Below, in pieces: positions 1 through 9,540 of a stretch of 64,000 bases of DNA. The DNA is taken from the NCBI RefSeq assembly GCF_000969835.1, contig NZ_KQ033913.1, positions 622,859 through 686,858 on the forward strand, in the 5' to 3' direction. The notes below the pieces were generated by a model. That model was not told where the DNA came from. It saw nothing but the letters and a program-made list of their open reading frames with translations, and did no database searches. The number at the start of each line of letters is the position of its first letter. Within the stretch, counting starts at the first letter, position 1. Origin of the DNA: Parabacteroides goldsteinii DSM 19448 = WAL 12034. GTDB lineage: Bacteria > Bacteroidota > Bacteroidia > Bacteroidales > Tannerellaceae. Both the position numbers and the translations under genes were made by a program.

Positions 1-1
1 C

Positions 2-112
2 AGCACCAACAGCACCCAGCTCAAGCAATCGCGTACCCTCACGTATGCCATTCCGCTGGTGGTGGGCGGCACGAGCGGCGGCGGTGGTGACGACCGTCCG
101 GAGATCGAGTAA
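2..112 (+). CDS. C-terminal end of an upstream protein (partial)
   Basis: An open frame enters from the left edge and stops at TAA 110-112, giving 36 residues. The tail contains a Gly-rich stretch (GGTSGGGGDD) and ends in PEIE. No family can be recognised from so short a piece. It lies upstream of, and in the same direction as, a surface-protein gene, from which it is separated by a 23-bp tandem repeat array. It may end another surface protein, but that is only a guess from position. Confidence 0.5.
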   Translation, partial: STNSTQLKQSRTLTYAIPLVVGGTSGGGGDDRPEIE

Positions 113-137
113 ACCTCTTTCGCAGGGCAAGGATCTG

Positions 138-244
138 TTCGATGCTGTCGAACCGCCTGATTCGATGGCGTCGAAGCGTCCCTTTCGATGGCGTCGAACC
201 GACCGCTTCGATGGCATCGAACAAGCCGCTTCGATTTCACCCGA
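138..244. repeat. 23-bp tandem repeat array, each unit a 5-5-5 hairpin
   Basis: Units begin at 138, 161, 184, 207 and 230, exactly 23 bp apart. The first four contain TTCGA, five variable bases (TGCTG, TGGCG, TGGCG, TGGCA) and TCGAA, so each can form a 5-bp stem with a 5-base loop, followed by an 8-bp spacer. The fifth unit keeps only the left arm. The array fills most of the gap between the upstream stop (112) and the next gene start (296). The same architecture with other arm sequences recurs at 60678-60876. Confidence 0.85.
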
Positions 245-295
245 CAGGCAAACGGCTCTTCCGACATTCACAAACAATCTAAAATAATATCACTT

Positions 296-2764
296 ATGAA
301 ACATGTTACATCTTATTTATTTCTGATTATAGCCTTCCTGCTTCTCGGAGTAAACGGGGCGGCGGCACAAGAAAAAGACTGTCCTTTTGAGGTTACCGTT
401 GTAGGGGATAATACTGATATTTCCTACGATAATAAAGTACTTTCCATTAGAAGTAGTGATAACGTAACCATTACGGGAAACGGAAAATCTACCGACTGGG
501 GAATTGAAATAGAACCTTTAGGCTCTCTGGGGGTGACAATAAAAGACCTGAATATTGAAAGAAAAGGGGTACCTCTGAAAATAAAGGGGGGGGACTGTTC
601 TATCGCAATAGAAGGAACGAACCGGTTTGTTTCGACAGGCTCGTCGGGAACTGCCGGGATAGAGATCGAAGGCTTTCTCGACTTATATGGAAGCGGCTCC
701 CTGACTGCCATAGGGGCAAATGGAGATGGCAATACTCCCGGAGGAGCAGGGATCGGTGGTGATAGAGGATCTCTGACCATAAAAGGTGGCATCATCCATG
801 CCGAAGGCGGGGCAGGTGCGCCCGGTATCGGTGTAAGCGATCCTAAAAAGGGTATGACGATTCAGATCGTCGGAGGCACGGTAACCGCCATCGGCGGTGG
901 CGGCCTATATTCGGTTCCCGGCATAGATGGCGGTACCTCCTCCAGTTATCCTTCCATTGAAGGAAACGCCTTTGTCATAGCCATCGACGGGATGAATGCT
1001 GCTGGTAACATTGCGACTACCCAGATAAAGGATCATAAGAACGGCCTGTTTATCCTGGGCTGGCAACAGTCCGCCGGCTCCATTGTACAGACCTCTTCCG
1101 TCCTGAAAGGCAACGTCACATTGGAGAGCAACGCCGAAATCCCTGCTTGGGCAACGGTCACTATTGCCGCCGGCCAGACCTTTACTATCCCCGCCGGCAT
1201 CACCCTGACCAACAACGGCACTCTCGAAAACAAGGGAACCTTCACCAACAACGGCACCTTCACCAACACCGGCACCGTTGAAAGCAACACATCCCTTAAT
1301 ATAGGGGGGAAAGATGGGTTCGATGTTACCAAAACCGATGGTGGTGCAACTTTTAGCTATAATGGCACGGAGGAATTGCTTACCATTAGCGGAAGTGGCA
1401 AAGTCTTAATCAAAGGCAGAAATAAGGATAACGCTGTCGGATGCGGGATTGTAATTGCGGAGGGTGCACAAACTACACTAACAATTGAAGACTTGAATAT
1501 TGTGGCGGATGAAGCTTTGGTGTATAGGGATAGAAGTGACGGGCAGCAGATGAATTATTCTCTTACCTTGCAAGGAATAAATAGACTAACGTCTACCCGT
1601 GGGGTTGGGATGAACTTAAACTATAATTATATAACCTTTATGGGCTCCGGCTCCCTGACAGTTACAGGAGGAAACGATTGTGCCGGTATAAAGGTTAGCT
1701 CTTTCTGGCTTTATAAAAATAGCAATGTCTTCGTTGTCGCCATCGGTGGCAAAGGTGCAAAAAGCGGCATAAGCGGCAATCTCAACCACCCTGCCGGCCT
1801 CCTTATCTACGGCACGCAAGACGATGCCGGCAGCTTCTTGGAGGAATACTCCAAACTGGTAGGCAACGACTTTACCCTGGGCGGCGACGCCGAAATCCCC
1901 GATGGGGCGGAGGTCACTATTGCCAAAGACCAAACCTTTACCATCGACGCGGGTGTAACTCTTACGAATAGCGGTACTATCTACAACAAAGGAACCCTTA
2001 CAGGTAATCCCGTCAAGGGGCATTTTCCGTACCATTACATCACTTTCGATGCCAACTATCCGGCATCCCCTGCTGTTGATGAAAGATATATCCTTCAAGG
2101 CGACGCACTCCCGACTGATATCTTCACCCATTCGGGCTACACCTTCTAGGGTTGGTACGACGCTCCCTCTGGCGAAACAAAAGTAGAAACCAGCGCCGAG
2201 CCGCAAACGCTTTATGCCCATTGGAAAGCAGTGCCTGTGCCCGAACCTGAACCCGAGCCCGAGCCAACGGTCTACTACACAGTTACCTTACCCTTTGTAG
2301 AGGGCGCCGTGACCGACCCCGTGGCCGGCGATTACGACGTAGAATCGTGGAGCACCTTCCGCTTCTACCTCACGCTCGACACGGCCTACAGCCAGTCGCA
2401 ACCCGTAGTCACCACCAGCCGCGGCGAAACGCTTCAGCCCCGCACCTCCGACGGCGCCTACCTGCTGAAGTACGTGCGCACCGACGTGGAAGTCTACATC
2501 GACGGCATCCTGCTGAACCCGCCGCCCGTCGCCAACGAGCCGATCCGTGCCGCCGCCCCCGAGCCGGAGATATGGAGCGAAGACGCCTGCCTCTGCATCC
2601 GCCTGCCCGAAGGCCTGCTGACGTCGTCCGTCCGCATCTTTACGGCGGAAGGCCGCCTGCTCGACAGCTTCCGTTCAACCCCGGGGTTGAACCGTCGGCA
2701 ATTGCCGACGGGGATCTATATCGTACAGGTTGGTAAAACCGTGCGAAAGGTGGCGGTAAAATAG
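296..2764 (+). pseudogene. T9SS-secreted surface protein, interrupted by an in-frame TAG
   Basis: One reading frame runs from ATG 296 to TAG 2762-2764 but is split by a TAG at 2147-2149. The start at 296 is chosen because it opens directly on a signal peptide ending in GAAAQ; upstream codons only read the 23-bp repeats. Residues about 40-330 and 340-600 form two similar Gly/Thr-rich halves, each ending in a repeat of the type TFTIPAGITLTNNGT. The TAG lies inside a Listeria-Bacteroides (InlB B-type) repeat: the frame reads SGYTF-stop-GWYDAPSG and continues to LYAHW. Downstream come a Pro-Glu linker and a C-terminal domain ending GIYIVQVGKTVRKVAVK, typical of a T9SS type A sorting domain. The truncated product would lack that signal. 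Sequencing error, recent nonsense mutation or readthrough all fit. Confidence 0.8.
2332..2761 (+). repeat. Direct repeat copy 1 (T9SS C-terminal domain)
   Basis: This stretch is nearly identical to 7227-7656, at a constant offset of 4895 bp. By eye there are about ten substitutions up to 2733, then a short divergent patch, then identity again over the last 18 bases. It encodes the domain that ends two different surface proteins. High identity at the DNA level points to recent duplication or gene conversion. Confidence 0.9.
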
Positions 2765-2799
2765 TCCGTTATGACATAAACAACTAAAAACAACATATC

Positions 2800-5625
2800 A
2801 TGGAAGAGAAAACATTTATCAGCAATAACCCTACCGGCAGCCAGCCGGTGGCCACCGATTTCACCATTGAAAGCAATAAAGCGCAATATATCCTGCTGGG
2901 CGACACTACGCTTGAAAAAGTGGATACTCCCGATTATACGGGTGACGAGAATTGTGTTGTATACAAATACAATGATAACGAAGACAAGGATGAAAAAGTA
3001 GTAGTCTGGAGCCAGGCTGAATACGACTTCCTGGAAAAACAATACGACGGGAACTACACTGTCCATCCCAGCCTTTGGAACAACGGCCGCAACAACCATT
3101 TGAACGGCGTATTCCGGGTACACGACGAAATGTCCATCTTCCAGGTGCGCGGTTACGATATGGCAAACATCTCCTTTGTATATACCGGCAAGTCGTGGCT
3201 GATCTTCGACACCCTGATGAGCGGCGAATGCACACAGGCGGCAGTTGATCTCTTCAATGACTATCTGGATAAGAAGTATAAAAATAATTATGTAAAGGTA
3301 GGTAAGGGAACGATAGAAGCCGTCATCGTCAGCCACAGCCATATCGACCATTACGGCGGACTGCAAACCCTGAAGGATATCAATGGTGGCGAGCTAATTA
3401 TCTACGCTCCCAAAGGTTTCGAGCAGCATGCTGTAAGCGAAAACCTGTATGCCGGTGTGGCTATGGGGCGCCGCGCTTCCTACCAGTACGGCACCCGACT
3501 GGCCGCCGGCCCTGAGGGACGCATCAGCATCGGTATCGGACAGGGACAATCGCTCGGCACGGTGGGCTACCTGCGCCCTTCCTTTGAGGTGGACGAAGAG
3601 TTTATGTATAAAGACAGTAATAAGTTTAGCGGCGAGAAGGAGATAGGCCGCCGTTACCTTACTTTCGGCAACGTGCGCCTCTACTTTCAGCTAACCCCCG
3701 GCACCGAAGCTCCGGCTGAGATGAACAACTACTTGGAGTTTTACAAGGATGGTGAACTGCTGCACTGTGCCCTCTGGATGGCCGAAAACTGCAATGGCAC
3801 GCTCCACAACCTCTATACCCTGCGCGGAGCACAGGTGCGCGATGCCAAAGCCTGGTCGGATTTCCTGATACAAACGCTCAGCCTCTGGCCCGATGCCGAA
3901 GTGGTGTTTCAGGCACACAACTGGCCCCGTGTCAATGCCGTAAATAAGGAGAACGCCGTAAACGAATACCTTTTCCGCACCGCCGCCGCCTACAAATATC
4001 TCAACGATCAGTGCCTGCTCTATATGAACCAGGGCTTCAAACCCGATGAGATAGCTGAAAAGGTGCGTTTGCCCAAACCGCTGGAGTGCACTCCCTACCT
4101 GCGTCCTTACTACGGCACGCTCAAACATAATGCCCGTGCCGTCTACCAGCGCTACCTGGGCTGGTATGATGCCAATCCGGTGCACCTCGATCCGTTGCCC
4201 GAAAAGGAACGGGCAGAGAAGTATGTCCGTTTCATGCAAAAGGCGGGCGGTAATATAAAAGGAGAGATAGATACAGAGTACAACCGTGGCAACTACCGTT
4301 TCGTGGCCGATATATGCCATCAGCTACTGTTGGGAAAGGCAGAGGAAAAGGACGTTAATACTTACCGCTCTTACCTGGCCGGCTCGCTTCGCCAACTGGG
4401 CTACATGGCCGAGTCGGGTATCTGGCGCAACAGCTACCTGTCGGGTGCTTACGAACTGGAGAACGGTGTGCCGATACCCGCAGAAGCAAAGCCCTCCGGC
4501 CAACCTCTCGAGCTGCCGGACAGCTCGATGATGCGCAATATGTCTTACGAGATGCTGCTCGACTACCTGGGCATCGTGCTCGACACCGATAAGGCTTCGG
4601 CTTTAGGGGCAGAAGCTTTATGGAGCCAAAAGTCCAAACCGGCAATGACCGGCTTCTATCTCGGAATTACCTCTGAATCTTCTGATACGCAATGGTTCCA
4701 TGTTTCGGTTAAGTATGGCGTGTTGCTCTATCACAAAGTATCGGATAAAGATATTTCAAGTTCTGTGAAAGTTACCCTGACCAGTGAAAACCTTTATTCG
4801 CTGATTGCCAATATAGGTAATAACGCCAATATAAAGAAAATAGTCGGTGGCTTGACGGGCGACAACCTTGCTATCTCTTTATTGCAGCAAATCTTCTGCT
4901 ATATGGTAAACATCAACCGATACGCTACCTTCGACATTATGCAGCCATGCAACGATCGGTATTATCAGTGGGTGGAAGAATGTGCCAAGATGCTCGAAGA
5001 GTCTTATGATAAGATAAAGGCCATCTCATTTGATACACCGCTTTCTCTGTCGGAGAATGATAAGATACGCTGGAATAATACTGGCCGTAAACTGGTAGAC
5101 GCTGGCATTATAGACGACCTTTACTTCTTCTCGGAAACTCCCGCAAAAGAGTATGATAAGATCGGATACGATAAGACCTTCTACAAATACCAGTATTGCG
5201 AAACCCTGTATGAATGCTATAAATACCTGGCAGGCAACTACGTGCCGGACAGCAGAACCCAATTCGTAAAGTTCTGTATCGACATGACGGAGCCTTATGT
5301 GAACCGTTTCAGAAGAAAGCCGGACGAAAAGCCTGACGGAACCGCCCCTAAAGGCGAAGGTAAGGGTGCCGAGTATTATCCTTTCGATAAAGATGATCTG
5401 AATGCCTGGAAGAAGTATTGTTTAGTGGTATTCGGAGATATGCATACAGATGAAGATATACGGTATATTTACAATGAGAACATTCGATTTTGCGGAAATG
5501 GCAATACGAGTAATAAGAACCTGGGAATCGGTGAAGACGGAGAGTTCTACGGTTCCGAACTCCTGCATTTCCTCTATCTGTGCTACCGTTTCCTTTACGA
5601 TTATAAACATAAAACAATAGGATAG
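2800..5625 (+). CDS. Alkylsulfatase-type MBL-fold hydrolase (SdsA/BDS1 family) with long C-terminal extension
   Basis: The 941-residue protein belongs to the type III linear alkylsulfatase family, zinc enzymes that cleave alkyl sulfate esters. The metal motif HSHIDH lies at residues 179-184. Family signatures follow in order: APKGFEQHAVSENLYAG, a TPGTEAPAEM segment with a likely metal-binding Glu, HNLYTLRGA, and QAHNWPR. The dimerisation region (YLRPYYGTLKHNARAVYQRYLGW) and an SCP2-like region near 570-680 are recognisable. About 240 further residues at the C-terminus have no family I recognise and make the protein longer than usual members. No signal peptide is visible, although both neighbours are exported T9SS cargo. 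The next gene starts 3 bp after the stop, so they are probably cotranscribed. The substrate is unknown; alkyl or steroid sulfates are possible. Confidence 0.85.
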   Translation: MEEKTFISNNPTGSQPVATDFTIESNKAQYILLGDTTLEKVDTPDYTGDENCVVYKYNDNEDKDEKVVVWSQAEYDFLEKQYDGNYTVHPSLWNNGRNNHLNGVFRVHDEMSIFQVRGYDMANISFVYTGKSWLIFDTLMSGECTQAAVDLFNDYLDKKYKNNYVKVGKGTIEAVIVSHSHIDHYGGLQTLKDINGGELIIYAPKGFEQHAVSENLYAGVAMGRRASYQYGTRLAAGPEGRISIGIGQGQSLGTVGYLRPSFEVDEEFMYKDSNKFSGEKEIGRRYLTFGNVRLYFQLTPGTEAPAEMNNYLEFYKDGELLHCALWMAENCNGTLHNLYTLRGAQVRDAKAWSDFLIQTLSLWPDAEVVFQAHNWPRVNAVNKENAVNEYLFRTAAAYKYLNDQCLLYMNQGFKPDEIAEKVRLPKPLECTPYLRPYYGTLKHNARAVYQRYLGWYDANPVHLDPLPEKERAEKYVRFMQKAGGNIKGEIDTEYNRGNYRFVADICHQLLLGKAEEKDVNTYRSYLAGSLRQLGYMAESGIWRNSYLSGAYELENGVPIPAEAKPSGQPLELPDSSMMRNMSYEMLLDYLGIVLDTDKASALGAEALWSQKSKPAMTGFYLGITSESSDTQWFHVSVKYGVLLYHKVSDKDISSSVKVTLTSENLYSLIANIGNNANIKKIVGGLTGDNLAISLLQQIFCYMVNINRYATFDIMQPCNDRYYQWVEECAKMLEESYDKIKAISFDTPLSLSENDKIRWNNTGRKLVDAGIIDDLYFFSETPAKEYDKIGYDKTFYKYQYCETLYECYKYLAGNYVPDSRTQFVKFCIDMTEPYVNRFRRKPDEKPDGTAPKGEGKGAEYYPFDKDDLNAWKKYCLVVFGDMHTDEDIRYIYNENIRFCGNGNTSNKNLGIGEDGEFYGSELLHFLYLCYRFLYDYKHKTIG

Positions 5626-5628
5626 ACT

Positions 5629-7665
5629 ATGAAACCGATAACAACTTACCGACAAACAGCCTGCCGCCTTCTGGCGGCTCTGTTCTTCCTCTGCCTTTTT
5701 GCCCCGATGGCGGCAGGGCAGGATAACTGGAAAGACTATTGTGCGACTCAGATAGCAAACAAAGACGGTGACGACGGCTCATCCTGGGACAACGCCATCG
5801 TGATAGCCACCGCCGAAGAGCTTGCCTACTTTGCGCAGCAGGTGAATAGCAAGGCGTCTATCAGTTGTGGTAACGGCAATTCGATCGATCCGGACGATAA
5901 CGGTCAAGCAGGAGGCTTTAAAGACTACTATTTCGCCCTCGCCGCCGACATCGACCTGTCGGATTATGATTGGACGCCGATAGGGAACGCTACTTATCCT
6001 TTCAAAGGTAATTTCGACGGCCGGGGGCATTGTGTGAACGGGCTGAAGGTGATGAAGGTCGAAACTGTTAGTGGGGCTGCCTATGCCGGCTTGTTCGGTT
6101 ATGCGTCTGTCGGAATCCTCCGTAACCTCGGTGTCCGTCTGGCGGATGCGGGGATACAGGCAAATTCGACGGGTGGTTCTGCTTATGCCGGTGGAATAGC
6201 CGGGTACGCTCATAACATCTTTAACTGCTATGTAGTGGGAGAGGGCACTATTGGGGCAAGCTTTTCAGGAATGGGTAATAATATCTATGCCGGTGGGATC
6301 GTAGGATATCTTGATGATAATGGTTTGCTTACTAATTGTTATGCTACTGTAAATGTAAAGGTAGAACCTAAAGGTATAGTTAATGTTGGTGGTATTGTTG
6401 GGTATGGTAGTTCTAATTCAACGATCTCCTGCACCTATGCCACGGGAGATGTTGAAACGGGAACAGGAGCGAAATTCTATTACGCCGGCGGTATCTGCGG
6501 ATATTTGCGGAACGAGGGCACTCTCACAAACAGTTTGGCCGTCAATGGACGGATAACAGGAGGTAACTCATTCACTAACCGGATAGTTGGTAATAAGGAG
6601 AGTAATTCCACTCTCACCGGCAACTACGCCTCCCCCGAGATACAGGTGAACGGTTCGTTTGTAAGCAACGGTGCAAAGGATAACGAAAACGGCGATCCGG
6701 ATGTCGATCTTGATAACTTTGGTTCTGTATTGACTTGGGGCGATGGTTGGGATACAAGCGATGGCATGCACCTGCCGCAGTTGGAGATGCAGACAGGCGA
6801 TGCCCCCCCTTACTCTTACACCACCTGGCCTACCGGCCCGGGCTACACCCCGCAACCTTCGCTCGATGCCGCCACCTATTTCCTTCCGAAGCATATCCTT
6901 CACATCGTTTCTCCCACCGGAGGAACCCTGAAGGTAACAGACAAAGACGGAAACGAACTATCTGACGGCAGCAAGATAGTTTCCGGCACCCTTTTGACGC
7001 TTTCGTATACGGAAAGCCCTAATTACCGTTTCTCGGAGTACCTTTCCGGCAGCAGTGCCGACAATCTGCGTACCTTGGCCGGCAATACGATCCCGATGCC
7101 CGCCACCGACCTCTACCTGAGTGCCCGTTTCAATTACGAGGATCCCACGCCGCCGCCTGCTCCGATTTACTACTCCGTCTTCCTTCCCAGCGTGGAAGGT
7201 GCCGTAACTGATCCCGTAGCCGGCACTTACGACGTAGAATCGTGGAGCACTTTCCGCTTCTACCTCACGCTCGACACGGCCTACAGCCAGTCGCAACCCG
7301 TAGTCACCACCAGCCGCGGCGAAACGCTTCAGCCCCGCACCTCCGACGGAGCCTACCTGCTGAAGTACGTGCGCACCGACGTGGAAGTCTACATCGACGG
7401 CATCCTGCTGAACCCGCCGCCCGTCGCCAACGAGCCGATCCGCACCGCCGCCCCCGAGCCGGAGATATGGAGCGAAGACGCCTGTCTCTGCATCCGCCTT
7501 CCCGAAGGCCTGCCGACGTCGCCCGTCCGCATCTTTACGGCGGAAGGCCGCCTGCTCGACAGCTTCGGTTCAACCCCGGGGTTGATGCGTCGGCAATTGC
7601 CGACGGGGATCTATATCGTACAGGTTGGGGTGACGGTACGAAAGGTGGCGGTAAAAGTTAAATGA
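5629..7665 (+). CDS. T9SS-secreted GLUG-repeat surface protein
   Basis: The 678-residue protein starts with a signal peptide (hydrophobic residues about 12-27, then AAGQ). Residues about 95-330 hold GLUG-type repeats, visible as YAGLFGY, YAGGIAGY, YAGGIVGY, VGGIVGYG and YAGGICGY spaced by about 40 residues. This repeat is common in adhesins and surface proteins of Gram-negative bacteria. After a Pro-rich linker (PTPPPAP), the last ~160 residues match the end of the upstream interrupted protein and finish GIYIVQVGVTVRKVAVK, a T9SS type A sorting signal. Export across the outer membrane and surface attachment are inferred. The gene begins 3 bp after the alkylsulfatase stop. No catalytic domain was recognised. 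Confidence 0.85.
   Translation: MKPITTYRQTACRLLAALFFLCLFAPMAAGQDNWKDYCATQIANKDGDDGSSWDNAIVIATAEELAYFAQQVNSKASISCGNGNSIDPDDNGQAGGFKDYYFALAADIDLSDYDWTPIGNATYPFKGNFDGRGHCVNGLKVMKVETVSGAAYAGLFGYASVGILRNLGVRLADAGIQANSTGGSAYAGGIAGYAHNIFNCYVVGEGTIGASFSGMGNNIYAGGIVGYLDDNGLLTNCYATVNVKVEPKGIVNVGGIVGYGSSNSTISCTYATGDVETGTGAKFYYAGGICGYLRNEGTLTNSLAVNGRITGGNSFTNRIVGNKESNSTLTGNYASPEIQVNGSFVSNGAKDNENGDPDVDLDNFGSVLTWGDGWDTSDGMHLPQLEMQTGDAPPYSYTTWPTGPGYTPQPSLDAATYFLPKHILHIVSPTGGTLKVTDKDGNELSDGSKIVSGTLLTLSYTESPNYRFSEYLSGSSADNLRTLAGNTIPMPATDLYLSARFNYEDPTPPPAPIYYSVFLPSVEGAVTDPVAGTYDVESWSTFRFYLTLDTAYSQSQPVVTTSRGETLQPRTSDGAYLLKYVRTDVEVYIDGILLNPPPVANEPIRTAAPEPEIWSEDACLCIRLPEGLPTSPVRIFTAEGRLLDSFGSTPGLMRRQLPTGIYIVQVGVTVRKVAVKVK
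7227..7656 (+). repeat. Direct repeat copy 2 (T9SS C-terminal domain)
   Basis: Second copy of the near-identical segment at 2332-2761, at an offset of 4895 bp and in the same orientation. Recombination between the two would delete the alkylsulfatase gene and fuse the two surface proteins into a chimera with one sorting domain. Confidence 0.9.
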
Positions 7666-7731
7666 TTGTGTCGTACCTGCGGGTATCTATGGGAGCAACA
7701 AACGTGGCACGTTTTTTGTTCCTATAGGTAT

Positions 7732-8670
7732 ATGATTATAAGCGCAAGTAGACGAACCGATATTCCCGCTTTCTATTCGGAATGGTTCTTCAATAGGATT
7801 AAAGAGAAATATGTATTGGTACCCAATCCGTACAATCCCAAAATGATCAGCAGGATTGATTTGAGCCCTGCGGTGGTGGATTGTTTTGTGTTCTGGACGA
7901 AGAATCCGAACCGGATGATCGACAAGCTGGAGGGGATAAAGGATTACAACTATTATTTTCAGTTTACCCTCAATCCTTATGGCGAAGATGTGGAAAATCA
8001 TTTACCGGCGGTGAAGGAACGTATCGAAATATTCAAACGGCTTTCCGATAAGATAGGCCGGGAAAAGGTCGTTTGGCGATACGATCCCTTATTGACTAAT
8101 AAGAAATACGACACCTCTTTTCATAAAGAAGCATTTGCCGGGATAGCATATGGCCTCCAAGATCATACGGAGCGGTGTATGCTCGGCTTTATCGACCATT
8201 ATCAGCATATTCGCGGCGAAGTGAGCAAATTCGACATACAGCCTCTGAAGCAGGAAGAGATCGAAGAAATGGCCGTTTCTTTCAAACAAACTATGAATCA
8301 GTATCCGTCTATCGAGTTCGATACCTGCACGAGGAAAGTGGACTTGACCCATCTGGGAATACCCAGTGGCCTGTGTGTGGATAAAAAACTGATCGAAAAG
8401 ATCATTGGCTATCCTATCTCCGCCAGGAAGGACAAGAACCAGCGGGATATCTGCAACTGTATTGAAAGCATCGATATAGGCACTTACGAAAGTTGTCTGA
8501 ACGGCTGCATTTATTGCTATGCTATCAAGGGTAACTACAATACCGCCGGGTTCAACAATCGGAAGCACGATAAAAACTCTCCCATGCTGATCGGTAATGT
8601 CGTAGCGGGGGATGTGATAAAAGACAAGCTGATGAAGAGCCTGAGGGATGATCAGCTTTCGCTGTTTTAG
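7732..8670 (+). CDS. DUF1848 family protein
   Basis: The protein starts MIISASRRTDIPAFY, the hallmark N-terminus of DUF1848. I chose ATG 7732 over an in-frame TTG at 7666 because the family begins exactly here and 312 residues is its usual length. Near the C-terminus a Cys cluster (CNC, then SCLNGCIYCYA) suggests an iron-sulfur site. The family is often described as radical-SAM-like, but its reaction is not established. Although it follows the surface-protein gene closely, its function looks unrelated and it may have its own promoter. Confidence 0.85.
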   Translation: MIISASRRTDIPAFYSEWFFNRIKEKYVLVPNPYNPKMISRIDLSPAVVDCFVFWTKNPNRMIDKLEGIKDYNYYFQFTLNPYGEDVENHLPAVKERIEIFKRLSDKIGREKVVWRYDPLLTNKKYDTSFHKEAFAGIAYGLQDHTERCMLGFIDHYQHIRGEVSKFDIQPLKQEEIEEMAVSFKQTMNQYPSIEFDTCTRKVDLTHLGIPSGLCVDKKLIEKIIGYPISARKDKNQRDICNCIESIDIGTYESCLNGCIYCYAIKGNYNTAGFNNRKHDKNSPMLIGNVVAGDVIKDKLMKSLRDDQLSLF

Positions 8671-8714
8671 AGTTTATATCTTATCAGACACGTTTATAAA
8701 TCCGGATTTTTATG

Positions 8715-8722
8715 TAAGTTTG
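8715..8722 (+). promoter_or_regulatory. Putative Bacteroidetes -7 element for mtgA
   Basis: TAAGTTTG matches TAnnTTTG, 23 bases before the ATG at 8746. It lies inside an inverted repeat (AATCCGG at about 8698, CCGGATT at about 8724). No clear -33 TTTG is present at the usual spacing. Confidence 0.5.
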
Positions 8723-8745
8723 TCCGGATTAAAAAGATTTCGGAT

Positions 8746-9540
8746 ATGCCTATTATAAAACGGATATTGATCTGGTGCAGGAACATACTTATCTTTCTGT
8801 TCATATCCAGCATTCTGGCGGTGGTGGCGTATAAGTTCATCCCCGTTTACTATACGCCTTTGATGCTGACACGTCTGTATGACCAGCATAAGGCCGGCAA
8901 ACCCTTCAAGCTCGATCATACATGGGTGCCATTGTCGGAGATCGCTCAGCCGCTGGTGCAGGCGGTGGTCGCTTCGGAGGACAACCTGTTCCTCGACCAT
9001 AACGGCTTCGATATCGAGCAGATACAGAAGGCCCGCGACGAAGCCGAGAAAGGGAAACGTGTCCGTGGTGCCAGCACGATCTCACAGCAGACAGCCAAGA
9101 ACGTCTTCCTTCTCCCCACGAAAAGTTATATCCGGAAAGGGATCGAAGCCTATTTCACCCTGCTGATTGAATGGATATGGGGAAAGGAACGCATCATGGA
9201 GGTCTATCTCAACTCCATAGAGATGGGGGATGGTATCTATGGGGCCGAGGCGGTGGCACAGGCTCATTTCAAGAAGCCGGCAGCCAGGTTGAGTGCGGGC
9301 GAGGCGGCGTTGATAGCTGCTTCACTACCCAATCCGCGGAAATTCAATTCCGGCAAACCCTCTCCCTACATGCTGAAACGGCAGGGGCAGATCCTTTCCC
9401 TGATGGGTAAGCTGATAAAGATACAGATGGGCCACGGTGCCGGAGAGATAGAAAATAAAGATGGTAAAATAAAAAAGAGAAAGAAATGGAGAGCTTCACT
9501 TTTCACGACCTCGGACGTATCGCTTATGCCGACGCTTTAA
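8746..9540 (+). CDS. mtgA: Monofunctional biosynthetic peptidoglycan transglycosylase
   Basis: This GT51 enzyme polymerises lipid II into glycan strands on the outer face of the inner membrane. A single membrane anchor covers residues about 10-30. Family motifs follow: ASEDNLFLDHNGFD with the catalytic Glu, RGASTISQQTAKNVFL, and WGKERIMEVYLNSIEMG. The core ends near residue 225; a Lys-rich tail carries the frame on to 264 residues. That tail overlaps the start of lipB by 55 bp, longer than a normal coupling overlap. No transpeptidase domain is present, in contrast to PBP1A at 48.6 kb. Confidence 0.93.
   Translation: MPIIKRILIWCRNILIFLFISSILAVVAYKFIPVYYTPLMLTRLYDQHKAGKPFKLDHTWVPLSEIAQPLVQAVVASEDNLFLDHNGFDIEQIQKARDEAEKGKRVRGASTISQQTAKNVFLLPTKSYIRKGIEAYFTLLIEWIWGKERIMEVYLNSIEMGDGIYGAEAVAQAHFKKPAARLSAGEAALIAASLPNPRKFNSGKPSPYMLKRQGQILSLMGKLIKIQMGHGAGEIENKDGKIKKRKKWRASLFTTSDVSLMPTL

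Noticed and set aside
138..244. CRISPR array
   Set aside because: Units are 15 bp with constant 8-bp spacers and no variable spacer sequence; there are no cas genes. The same applies to 60678-60876.
188..295. N-terminal extension of the first surface protein starting at ATG 188
   Set aside because: It only translates the 23-bp repeats and puts 36 residues before a perfectly good signal peptide at 296.
2147..2149. TAG read as pyrrolysine or other recoding
   Set aside because: No recoding signal is visible and other genes in the window end normally in TAG, for example 5623-5625 and 8668-8670.
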